A stretch of 9,171 bases of DNA, from the NCBI RefSeq assembly GCF_037132785.1, contig NZ_JBAHZZ010000170.1:1-9171 (forward strand), read 5' to 3'. How positions within the stretch are numbered: position 1 is the first letter of the stretch; every line of letters begins with the position of its first letter. Below the pieces are notes generated by a model. That model ran no database searches, had not been told where the DNA came from, and worked only from the letters and a program-made list of their open reading frames with translations. A program made the translations under genes and the position numbers. Shown one piece after another: positions 1-6,590 of this stretch. This DNA comes from Flavicella sp037132785 (GTDB lineage Bacteria > Bacteroidota > Bacteroidia > Flavobacteriales > Flavobacteriaceae).

Positions 1-83
1 CCTCGATTTATCATTTTTATGGCATCCCTTCGTATAATTTCTCTTTCTTGATCGGACACGCTTCGTAAGTCTGTTTTTTCCAT
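1..83 (-). CDS. N-terminal fragment of a probable IS630-family transposase (runs off the window)
   Basis: This is an open frame with an ATG at 83-81 that continues past the left edge, giving 27 whole codons. The peptide begins MEKTDLRSVSDQEREIIRR and goes on DAIKMINRG. A start with a DLRSLS-like phrase, then EER and a basic helix leading into a helix-turn-helix, is typical of IS630-type transposases and of related helix-turn-helix proteins found alone in insertion sequences. Only the start is visible, so neither the catalytic DDE domain nor intactness can be judged. It lies downstream of the nitrate reductase operon terminator and has its own start, so it is a separate unit. No clear terminal inverted repeat or TA target duplication could be defined between 84 and 176. 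A cellular helix-turn-helix regulator is the alternative. Confidence 0.5.
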   Translation of the reverse strand, partial: MEKTDLRSVSDQEREIIRRDAIKMINR

Positions 84-235
84 CAATAAAGATACAAAAA
101 AATATATTAATTAAAGAACTATTGGTTCTGAGTTAATATGATGGCTGATTATTTACTTCAGCATAAAACACCTGTCAAAAAAAGATATTCTCCTTTGGAA
201 ATAATTACAAAGGAGAATATGGAATGGTAGTGTAG
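84..235. other. Short non-coding spacer between the transposase start and the rubredoxin gene
   Basis: No gene is seen here. The stretch holds the intrinsic terminator described separately (177-220) and AT-rich sequence upstream of the transposase start. A small inverted repeat, AGAAC-tattg-GTTCT, sits at 115-129. It might belong to the insertion sequence end or be chance; its five-base arms are too short to decide. Confidence 0.5.
177..220 (-). terminator. Intrinsic terminator of the nitrate reductase/rubredoxin operon
   Basis: Positions 185-197 and 208-220 form a perfect 13-bp inverted repeat (ATATTCTCCTTTG against its complement) with a 10-nt loop. Read on the minus strand, the hairpin is followed by C and then seven T (plus-strand A run at 177-183). 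It begins 15 nt after the stop codon of the rubredoxin gene. Stem, loop and U-tract are in the right order only for minus-strand transcription, so it ends the operon that starts near 5243. Confidence 0.9.
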
Positions 236-1666
236 CTAGACTAAAGTTCTTTCAAAACGACTTTTATCAGCCTCGCAAACGTTACAGGTGTAAGTTGTGG
301 GTAGGTCGTCAAAATTGGTGTTAGGAGGGATGTTTGCAGTAGTATCTCCGTAGGTGCTGTCATAGATTGTTAAGCAATCAGAACATTGGTGTACTTCCGT
401 ATTTTTTAAAACTTCTTTGTTGATGTTTTTTTCTATTTTGTCCTTTGGTACGTCTCCAAGTTGATTGAAATACATTTTACTCAATTCCATTAACAATCCT
501 GGTAGCTCTATCTTGTCAATATCCTGTGCATATACAATATAATTTTGCGTATTTGGATCAAAGTTTTTAGAGTAAAGAACGTTAAATGTTGGTCTCACTT
601 GAAAATTTTTAACGATATCAGGTGTTTTGTTTTTTTCGACCATCGCTGTTGTAAAATAAGCCTTATTGTCTCTGTAATTGCTTATACCAAAAGTCATTCC
701 ATAGGTGCTAATATCGTTCTGATCAAAGCTTTTTACAATAAACTCTTTAAGACTTAAAGCATCGTTGTCTGCAAGCGGAATGTGCCAGTTCATTTCTAAG
801 GAAGAATGTCTTACATTAATCCCTCGTTTTCCTAGGAATTTTTCAAGTGTTAACTTGTCTTCTTGATAAATTCCTTTGACTATGAAAGACTTCCATGAAG
901 TAATACAGATTTTCCCGACTTTATGATCCAAACAAAAATCTGAAAAATCTTTTAAGAAATTTAAATCGTATTTGTTGTTTCTCCAGTACAAACCAAGCCA
1001 ATATCTGTTGATACCCATTTTATTCATTCCTTCATAATAAGGGAAAGGCTCAAAAGGTATATATAGCTCTTTTTCTATAGTTCTGTTATTGGTTTCAAGG
1101 TTTGCATTCACCAAGTCAAATAATTCTTGTATATCATCGGCATCTGAATAAATATCTTCAATCTCTTTAGAAATTTTATGTATGTCAAATGTAAAGATTA
1201 GGACAGGGTAATATACCGATTCCTCCCAGTGTGGTAATTTTAAATTTAAATACCAATAATCTTCATGTTCAGAAGCTATAAAGTTTAGCTCTCCGCTAAA
1301 CAAAGGAACCAATTGTTGCTTAGGATCTGTTATGTTTATTTTTAATTTAGGACTGTGTCTGAAATTTTCTAATATATATAAATATTTAGCACCATTTAGC
1401 CAAGGTGTATTTTTGAAAATATCAGATGACACGTAAGAACAGACGATGTTCTGGGAAGAAGAATCAGAAGCCGTTCCCATAGTAAGATCTGAGTATTGTT
1501 CTAGGATTTCTTTGTCTGATTCTTTTATAGGAAAGTTAATGTCTTGGCGTGAACCAAAAGATAGTTCGGTTAAGTCCAAAGCTTCTGCAAGTTCAATTAC
1601 TCTTTTCAATTCACTTGGTGATAAAACTCCTCCCTTTATGAAAATGCGTTGTAATCCGTTTGTCAT
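236..1666 (-). CDS. Rubredoxin-tailed protein with a degenerate sulfite/nitrite reductase scaffold
   Basis: Likely a cytoplasmic electron-transfer partner of nitrate or nitrite reduction. The role is inferred. Residues 428-476 form a rubredoxin: C428-x2-C431, then C461-x2-C464 with 29 residues between the pairs, as in classical rubredoxins, with IYDSTYGD and FDDLP landmarks. Residues about 8-50 look like a NIR/SIR ferredoxin-like half domain, including SRQDI, where the Arg matches a siroheme-contacting position. Residues 72-145 resemble the cysteine-free half of the sulfite reductase hemoprotein (PKLKINITDP, then ELNFIAS). Residues 222-300 look like the second half (ICITSWKSFIVKGI). The cysteine motifs C-x5-C and C-x3-C needed for siroheme-[4Fe-4S] are absent: the only other cysteines are C76, C245 and C254. 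The ATG at 1666 lies 20 nt after the nitrate reductase stop, so the two are cotranscribed. No signal peptide is seen. Rubredoxin identity is firm; the degenerate reductase reading is from motif comparison by eye. Confidence 0.85.
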   Translation of the reverse strand: MTNGLQRIFIKGGVLSPSELKRVIELAEALDLTELSFGSRQDINFPIKESDKEILEQYSDLTMGTASDSSSQNIVCSYVSSDIFKNTPWLNGAKYLYILENFRHSPKLKINITDPKQQLVPLFSGELNFIASEHEDYWYLNLKLPHWEESVYYPVLIFTFDIHKISKEIEDIYSDADDIQELFDLVNANLETNNRTIEKELYIPFEPFPYYEGMNKMGINRYWLGLYWRNNKYDLNFLKDFSDFCLDHKVGKICITSWKSFIVKGIYQEDKLTLEKFLGKRGINVRHSSLEMNWHIPLADNDALSLKEFIVKSFDQNDISTYGMTFGISNYRDNKAYFTTAMVEKNKTPDIVKNFQVRPTFNVLYSKNFDPNTQNYIVYAQDIDKIELPGLLMELSKMYFNQLGDVPKDKIEKNINKEVLKNTEVHQCSDCLTIYDSTYGDTTANIPPNTNFDDLPTTYTCNVCEADKSRFERTLV

Positions 1667-1686
1667 GATTCTTTTTTTTAGTTGAC

Positions 1687-4600
1687 TTAAGCCAATTGTG
1701 TTTTTTTGTGTTCTATTAAAATATCTCTTACTTCTGGTTTACAGCTTCCACAACCTAAACCAGCACCAGTAGATTTACATAAATCAGTAAATTTTGTACA
1801 GCCTTTGTCAATAGCATCCTTAAGATTCCCTTCTCCTACCTGACTACAAGAACAAATTAATCTACCTAAAACAGGAACTGCAGTGTTTTGCCCTCTTAAA
1901 AGTTCTTCTCTTTTATCTGATAATTCAGTTTTATCTTCAATTAAGCTTTTGAATTCGGCAAATTCGCTTTTGTCTCCCATCATCACAGCACCTACTAGTC
2001 TGTCATCTTTTACGATACAGCGTTTGTAGAAACGTTTGCTAACATCCATCAACAGAATTTCTTGATAAGAAGTATCACTTTCAGGATATTCAATATTTCC
2101 AATACTGCAAAGATCTAAATCTTCAAATTTTAAAATATTCATAAGAACAGAACCTTTGTAGATGCTATTCAAATCACCTAATATATATTTGGCAGCAATA
2201 TCTGCCTGTTGTTCTGCCGCAGAAGTAATTCCGAATAAAAAATTATTGAATTGTGCAATTTCTCCCATGGCAAAAATTGCAGGGTCGCTTGTTTGTAAAT
2301 ATTGATTGACAACAACACCTCTTTGGGTCTGTAGCTTACATGAGCGAGCAAGTTCTATATTTGGAATGGTTCCAATAGCATAAACAATTGCGTTTGCTGT
2401 AATGGTTTTTCCTGTTTTAAGATTGATAGAAAGTGAATTGATTTCATTATCTTCAAAAACAGTATTTACTTCATTATCGAAATATATTTGAATTCCTCTT
2501 TCTTGTACATCTTGTGCCAAGAGTCCACTGGCAACTCGATCCAATTGACGTTCCATTAATCTAGACGCACGTTGAACGATGGTAATATTTACACTGCGTT
2601 TATTAAGAGCTGCAGCAAGTTCTAAGCCTAGCAGACCTCCACCAACAATTACAACATGTTGTTCGTTTAATGGCAATCCCGTTTGGTCTAAATAATTTTT
2701 AAGACCATCAGCATCAGCTTTATTTCTCATGGTAAATCGCCCGGGTAAATCTAGTTGAGCGTCTTGAGGAATAAAGGCTCTACTTCCTGTTGCCAAAACA
2801 AGTAAATCGTAAGAATGTATGTTGCCGTGATTGTCTGTTATTAATTTGTTTTCTTTATCAATTGAATTAATAGAAGTGCTAGCGTGCATTTTTATATTCA
2901 ATTTTTCAAGTTCTCCTTTTTTAATTTTTTGAAGTTCTTCCCAAGTCATCTCCTCACTTACATACTCTGGCAAAAGTACTCTGTTGTAAAAAGGAGTAGA
3001 TTCTAAAGAGAATACTTCTAAATCGTCTATTTCATTGTTCTCTCTGTATGTTTGAACAAATCTATATGCAGCGGCACCTCCACCAACAATGCATATTTTT
3101 TCTTTTTCTTTTGTGTATTTTACAACTTCAACGGCACAGTATTTAAAATCTGGTTGTTTTGAGTCCGGATCGATTAAATTATTTGTTAAGTTATTGGCTC
3201 TGCCATGAGGACTATCTAATATTTTCCCAAAATGCATTGGCATAAATACAACACCTGAATGGATGTCAAAATTAATTTGTACGGTAACTCTAACTTCTCC
3301 TCTTGGATTTTTGACTACGACAATATCGCCTTCCTTAAGGTTTCTTTTATGCGCATCCACACCATTTATTTCAAGATATGGTTTTTCAATATGGGAAAGT
3401 AAACGTTGAACTTTTCCAGTTTTTGTTCGAGTATGCCATTGATCTCTTATTCTACCAGTATTTAAAATAAGAGGGAATTTTGAAGATGTTTTTTCTGATT
3501 TGTTTTCGGTATTAACGGGTACGTTAAATGAGGCTTTACCAGTTGCGGTATCAAATTTATGATCTGTATATAGTCGTGGTGTGCCATTGTGTTTTGAATA
3601 TGGAACAGGCCATTGCATAGATCCTTCGTTTATCAATCGAGTATGAGATAGACCTGAAACATCAATATTGGTTCCTTTAGTAAGTAAACAGTGTTCGTCA
3701 TAGACTTCACTTACATTTTTGTAATTAAAACCTCGAAAACCCATCTTTTGTGCAAATTTCCAGAGTATTTCAGCATCTGGTAATGCCTCTCCAGGGGCGT
3801 CAATTCCTTTTGGTAAGTAACTAATTCGTCTTTCTGAATTAGTCATCGTTCCTTCTTTTTCTAACCAGCCAGCTGCGGGTAGTAGTAAATCTGCAAACTC
3901 TGCAGTTTCAGAATTATGTGAGATGTCTTGGACAACAACGAAATTTGCTTTTTTCAAAGCACGTTCAATCTTGTTAGAATCTGGTAGACTCACTACGGGG
4001 TTTGTACAAATAATCCATATTGCCTTTAGTTTTCCGCTATCTAAAGCGTCAAACATTTCGGTAGCAGTTAAGCCTGGTTTGTCTGATACTGGTCCTGAGC
4101 CCCAAAATTCTGCAACTTCCTGTCTGTCTTTCGGGTCTGCTAAGTTTTTGTGAGCTGCCAACATGTTTGCCATTCCTCCTACTTCTCTTCCTCCCATTGC
4201 ATTAGGTTGACCAGTTAAGGAAAAAGGTCCTGATCCAGGTTTGCCTATATGTCCAGTAAGAAGTGATATGTTTAACAAAGAAACATTTTTGTCAACTCCA
4301 ATAACGCTTTGATTTAATCCCATGGTCCACATAGAAATAAAATTTTTTGCTTTTCCAATGTATTGAGTAGCTAATTTTAGATCTGACAGTGAAATTCCAC
4401 AGATTTTAGCAGCATCAGCCAAAGAGGTTTCGGAAACAGCTTTTTTAAGAGCCTCGTAATTGTCAGTGTGTTCTCTTATGAATTTTGAATCAATTCTTTT
4501 TTTGTCGATTAATCTTTTTGCAATTGCATTATTTAATACAACATCTGTTCCTGGTAAAATTTGTAAATGCAAATCTGCAATTGCACAAGTTTGTGTTTTA

Positions 4601-5217
4601 CGAGGGTCCACAACAATAATCTTTGTGTTTGGATTTTTTTCTTTATGTTTTTCTAATCTCCTAAACAGAATTGGGTGACACCAAGCAGGGTTTGCACCTG
4701 AGATAAGGAAAGTGTCGGCCAATTCAATATCATCATAAGCAATAGGGACATTGTCGTCACCTAAAGTTTTTTTATAACCTACAACTGCAGAGCTCATACA
4801 TAAACGCGAATTTGTGTCTATGTTATTTGTGCCAATAAAACCTTTGGTTAGTTTGTTGGCTAAATAATATTCTTCTGTTAAACATTGACCGGAAATATAA
4901 AATGCAACACTATCTGGTCCGTGTTTTTTTATGATACTTTTAAAAACAGCAGCTGCTCTATCTAGAGCAGTATCCCAAGTAACTTTTTTCATAGGATGGT
5001 TTTTACTCCATCTCATTTCTGGGTGTAATATTCTGTCAGATATATCTTGTGCTACATAATGTAGGTTCATTCCTTTTGAACAAAGCATACCCTTGTTTGT
5101 TGGATGCTCTGGGTCTCCTTTTACATTTAAAGTACCATCGTGATTTTTATCTACAATAATTCCACAGCCTACTCCACAATAAGAACAGGTAGTTTTATAG
5201 GATTTTGATATTGACAT
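1687..5217 (-). CDS. nasA: Assimilatory nitrate reductase fused to a NirB-like FAD/NAD(P)H oxidoreductase and BFD-like [2Fe-2S] domain
   Basis: Predicted to reduce nitrate to nitrite in the cytoplasm with NAD(P)H through a chain inside one 1176-residue polypeptide. Residues 1-700 are the molybdopterin oxidoreductase. The [4Fe-4S] ligands are C11-x2-C14-x3-C18 and C46, followed by K48. C140 in NSRLCMSSAV is the probable molybdenum ligand, in the nitrate reductase rather than the formate dehydrogenase context. The dinucleotide-binding domain runs to about 698. Residues 706-1090 match the first part of NirB: an FAD site (IVGGGAAAY, LATGSRAFIP, FAMGEIAQF) and an NAD(P) site at 856-864 (GGGLLG). 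Residues 1118-1170 are BFD-like: C1122-x-C1124-x31-C1156-x2-C1159. No Tat signal is present, which argues against periplasmic NapA. The fusion joins what are NasB and NasC in Bacillus. The ATG at 5217 follows a good promoter with a short leader containing GGAG. It is first in an operon with the rubredoxin gene. Confidence 0.93.
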   Translation of the reverse strand: MSISKSYKTTCSYCGVGCGIIVDKNHDGTLNVKGDPEHPTNKGMLCSKGMNLHYVAQDISDRILHPEMRWSKNHPMKKVTWDTALDRAAAVFKSIIKKHGPDSVAFYISGQCLTEEYYLANKLTKGFIGTNNIDTNSRLCMSSAVVGYKKTLGDDNVPIAYDDIELADTFLISGANPAWCHPILFRRLEKHKEKNPNTKIIVVDPRKTQTCAIADLHLQILPGTDVVLNNAIAKRLIDKKRIDSKFIREHTDNYEALKKAVSETSLADAAKICGISLSDLKLATQYIGKAKNFISMWTMGLNQSVIGVDKNVSLLNISLLTGHIGKPGSGPFSLTGQPNAMGGREVGGMANMLAAHKNLADPKDRQEVAEFWGSGPVSDKPGLTATEMFDALDSGKLKAIWIICTNPVVSLPDSNKIERALKKANFVVVQDISHNSETAEFADLLLPAAGWLEKEGTMTNSERRISYLPKGIDAPGEALPDAEILWKFAQKMGFRGFNYKNVSEVYDEHCLLTKGTNIDVSGLSHTRLINEGSMQWPVPYSKHNGTPRLYTDHKFDTATGKASFNVPVNTENKSEKTSSKFPLILNTGRIRDQWHTRTKTGKVQRLLSHIEKPYLEINGVDAHKRNLKEGDIVVVKNPRGEVRVTVQINFDIHSGVVFMPMHFGKILDSPHGRANNLTNNLIDPDSKQPDFKYCAVEVVKYTKEKEKICIVGGGAAAYRFVQTYRENNEIDDLEVFSLESTPFYNRVLLPEYVSEEMTWEELQKIKKGELEKLNIKMHASTSINSIDKENKLITDNHGNIHSYDLLVLATGSRAFIPQDAQLDLPGRFTMRNKADADGLKNYLDQTGLPLNEQHVVIVGGGLLGLELAAALNKRSVNITIVQRASRLMERQLDRVASGLLAQDVQERGIQIYFDNEVNTVFEDNEINSLSINLKTGKTITANAIVYAIGTIPNIELARSCKLQTQRGVVVNQYLQTSDPAIFAMGEIAQFNNFLFGITSAAEQQADIAAKYILGDLNSIYKGSVLMNILKFEDLDLCSIGNIEYPESDTSYQEILLMDVSKRFYKRCIVKDDRLVGAVMMGDKSEFAEFKSLIEDKTELSDKREELLRGQNTAVPVLGRLICSCSQVGEGNLKDAIDKGCTKFTDLCKSTGAGLGCGSCKPEVRDILIEHKKTQLA

Positions 5218-5240
5218 AAATATGTTTTTTCTCCATTTAG

Positions 5241-5262
5241 AACATCTACAAATGTAGATGTT
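5241..5262. promoter_or_regulatory. 22-bp perfect inverted repeat centred on the -7 element
   Basis: AACATCTACA-AA-TGTAGATGTT has ten-base perfect arms and a two-base spacer. The -7 box lies in its middle, so a dimeric protein bound here would block the polymerase. This is a candidate repressor operator. The position is seen; the function is inferred. Confidence 0.55.
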
Positions 5263-5278
5263 GCAATTGTAAACAATT
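5249..5278 (-). promoter_or_regulatory. Promoter of the nitrate reductase operon (-33 TTG and -7 TACATTTG)
   Basis: On the minus strand TACATTTG (5256-5249) matches the Bacteroidota -7 consensus TAnnTTTG. A TTG (5276-5274) lies 17 nt upstream, within the TTG-N17-23-TAnnTTTG pattern known for Flavobacterium. The start of transcription would fall near 5243, leaving a leader of about 25 nt before the ATG at 5217. Confidence 0.75.
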
Positions 5279-5281
5279 GCA
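5262..5281. promoter_or_regulatory. 20-bp perfect inverted repeat over the -33 region
   Basis: TGCAATTGT-AA-ACAATTGCA has nine-base perfect arms and a two-base AA spacer. It covers the TTG of the -33 element. Its centre is 20 bp from that of the neighbouring repeat, about two helical turns, and the two repeats share base 5262. The arm sequences differ, so one or two different regulators could be involved. Confidence 0.5.
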
Positions 5282-5323
5282 TTAGGTTTCGATAATTATT
5301 TAACTAGGGCAAAGTTACGATAT

Positions 5324-5364
5324 TACGTAGTGGTACGTAGCATGCTACGTAATTTTTACGTAAA
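5324..5364. promoter_or_regulatory. Cluster of four phased TACGTA sites, including an 18-bp palindrome
   Basis: TACGTA occurs at 5324-5329, 5334-5339, 5346-5351 and 5357-5362, with start-to-start steps of 10, 12 and 11 bp, close to one helical turn. The middle two copies form the perfect 18-bp palindrome TACGTAGCATGCTACGTA (5334-5351). The last sits in the ten-base palindrome TTTACGTAAA (5355-5364). The cluster lies about 80-120 bp upstream of the predicted nitrate reductase start of transcription, a usual distance for an activator array. The adjacent NarL-type regulator is the natural candidate to bind it, which is inference. Confidence 0.65.
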
Positions 5365-5419
5365 TCTGAATACCTGACTAATTCCTTGTTAGTATTATGA
5401 CGAAAAACAGGGTTTGTTG

Positions 5420-6079
5420 TTAAAATCCTAATTCTCGAGCTTTTGAAGATAGCTCTATTAAGTTTTTTACGTTTAATTTCTTCATCAGATTAAACCTATG
5501 AGTTTCAATAGTGCGTTTGCTTTTTCCTAAACTATTAGATATCTCAGTATTTGTTTTTCCAGATAAGATGAACTGTAGGATTTCAACTTCTTTTTTTGTT
5601 AATCCATGTGTACTTGATATTATTGGAGTCTTTTTAGGTGTGCTATTTGAGTTTTGAAGGTAATTGGATACGATTACATTAGAAATGTCGCCGCTAAAAT
5701 ATTTACCTCCTCTAAAAATGATATTGATAGCCTTAATAAATTCAAGTTTTCCTGTGTCTTTTAGCAGATAGCCACTGGCTCCAGCTTTGATTGATTTAAG
5801 GATGTACTCATCGGAATCGTGCATAGATAGTACGATTGATTTAGTGTTAGGAGAGTAAAGATGTAAATTCCCAACAGCTTCAATTCCATCCATGATTGGC
5901 ATTCTAACATCTATAATTAGAAGATCTGGTTTTAGTTCTTTTGCAAATTCCAGAGCCTCTTGTCCATTGGATGCTTCTCCAATTACTTCAAGTGATTCTT
6001 CTTCTTCCAATAAAGATTTTATTCCATTTCTTACTAATAGATGGTCGTCTGCTAAAAGGATTTTAATTGTTTTATTCAC
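5420..6079 (-). CDS. NarL/FixJ-family two-component response regulator
   Basis: A cytoplasmic DNA-binding regulator of 219 residues, the usual family length. The receiver domain covers about 5-122: acidic pair D11-D12, phosphoacceptor D57 in LIIDVRMP, S85 at the Thr/Ser switch position, and K107 in YLLKD. A linker rich in Ser, Asn and Thr (142-157) leads to a LuxR-type helix-turn-helix (159-219) with LTKKEVEIL and the recognition region KSKRTIETHRFNLMKKL. The start codon is GTG (6079-6077); an in-frame TAA lies five codons upstream with no ATG between, so GTG is required. No histidine kinase gene adjoins it, so its sensor must be encoded elsewhere. Its place just upstream of the nitrate reductase operon suggests control of nitrate assimilation. 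The TACGTA motif in both promoters points to the same site and possible autoregulation. The signal sensed is unknown. Confidence 0.93.
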   Translation of the reverse strand: MNKTIKILLADDHLLVRNGIKSLLEEEESLEVIGEASNGQEALEFAKELKPDLLIIDVRMPIMDGIEAVGNLHLYSPNTKSIVLSMHDSDEYILKSIKAGASGYLLKDTGKLEFIKAINIIFRGGKYFSGDISNVIVSNYLQNSNSTPKKTPIISSTHGLTKKEVEILQFILSGKTNTEISNSLGKSKRTIETHRFNLMKKLNVKNLIELSSKARELGF

Positions 6080-6103
6080 TGTTGTTAAATTTTATTTCTA
6101 TCA

Positions 6104-6147
6104 CAAAGATAAGGGAACTTCTTAGTCTTTTATATGATAATACGTAT
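6104..6147 (-). promoter_or_regulatory. Promoter of the response regulator gene with an upstream ATACGTAT site
   Basis: On the minus strand TATCTTTG (6111-6104) fits the -7 consensus TAnnTTTG, about 25 nt before the GTG start codon. No TTG is found at the -33 distance. Instead the palindrome ATACGTAT (6140-6147) sits about 45 bp upstream of the expected start of transcription, where activators that replace a poor -33 element usually bind. Confidence 0.6.
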
Positions 6148-6443
6148 AAATTTAAGTAGTTGTATTGTCTTGATATAGTTATGATGATTATCTGATATTG
6201 TCTTAGGTCTTGTTTTGCTGCTGTTTCTGTGGTCTGTTGTATTGTGTTTTGGTTTTACAAGCTAAATTTATAAGTGATTTTAGTGATAAAGATTACTTTT
6301 TTTAAGTCTTCCAATGTGCTTTTTGGCAGGTTAAATATGCTTGCTGTCGCAGAAAACTACGTAAAAACACTTAGTTTTGTTGCTTTTGTTTTTCCTGAGA
6401 GTTAGTTCAATTAAAAGTAAAAAAAAGAACAGCATTAAGTCTT

Positions 6444-6545
6444 ATGAAATTGAATTTGGTTAGTTTTATAAATCATTTTGCATTCATTATTGTTTTGCTG
6501 TATTGTTCCCAAAAGAAAACTAAAAAATTGTTTATCCAGCTATAA
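6444..6545 (+). CDS. Possible 33-residue lipoprotein or lipoprotein gene remnant
   Basis: The frame starts MKLNLVSFINHF and continues AFIIVLLYCSQKKTKK, then ends after five more residues. It has a hydrophobic stretch and a lipobox-like LLYC with the cysteine at residue 21, followed by Ser-Gln and a basic run, as in a lipoprotein signal peptide. A plus-strand TAGTTTTG at 6372-6379 could be its -7 element, though no TTG is found at the right distance upstream. The mature part would be only about 13 residues. It may therefore be a tiny lipoprotein, the surviving start of a decayed gene, or chance in AT-rich DNA. It is the only plus-strand candidate between the two operons and converges with the FMN-binding protein gene. 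Confidence 0.25.
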   Translation: MKLNLVSFINHFAFIIVLLYCSQKKTKKLFIQL

Positions 6546-6590
6546 AAGTACATCTTTAGGACGCGATTGATAAATAATGTAAAACCCCAT

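Larger units (their letters stand above)
5218..5419. promoter_or_regulatory. Regulatory region of the nitrate reductase operon
   Basis: This 202-bp gap separates the response regulator stop from the nitrate reductase start. From the gene outward it holds a leader, a promoter overlapped by two perfect inverted repeats, and an upstream cluster of four TACGTA hexamers; each is entered separately. The response regulator has no convincing terminator here. ACTAA-n7-TTAGT at about 5378-5394 is only a five-base stem without a U-tract, so some read-through from the regulator gene is possible. Confidence 0.7.
6080..6590. other. 510-bp intergenic region without a clear gene
   Basis: Both strands are broken by frequent stops. 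The region holds the regulator promoter, one more TACGTA (6358-6363), a plus-strand TAGTTTTG (6372-6379) that fits the -7 consensus, and a 33-codon plus-strand frame with a lipoprotein-like start (6444-6545). No terminator hairpin with a U-tract was found for the operon ending at 6591. No trace of a histidine kinase could be read in any frame. The length leaves room for a small RNA, but nothing in the sequence demonstrates one. Confidence 0.5.

Noticed and set aside
545..757. Open plus-strand frames antisense to the large genes (also near 1446, 3923, 4460, 5892 and 6751)
   Set aside because: Each lies inside a well-supported minus-strand gene, has no recognisable domain and reads as a by-product of the opposite coding frame.
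1664..1710. Possible frameshift splitting one long protein at the nitrate reductase/rubredoxin junction
   Set aside because: The BFD domain ends naturally, the stop is followed by a clean ATG after 20 nt, and the downstream protein starts with a complete domain. Two separate genes are the simpler reading.
1687..5217. Periplasmic NapA or formate dehydrogenase as the identity of the molybdoenzyme
   Set aside because: There is no Tat signal, the active-site segment is NSRLCMSSAV as in NasA and lacks the Cys/Sec-His-Gly context of formate dehydrogenase, and the fused NirB-like module fits an assimilatory enzyme.
5241..5281. Tandem inverted repeats as a CRISPR array or riboswitch
   Set aside because: The two repeats differ in sequence, there are no spacers, and most of the region lies upstream of the predicted start of transcription, so it would not be in the RNA.
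5334..5351. 18-bp TACGTA palindrome as a terminator for the response regulator gene
   Set aside because: No T-run follows on the minus strand and the palindrome is part of a larger repeated pattern with helical spacing, which fits protein binding better.
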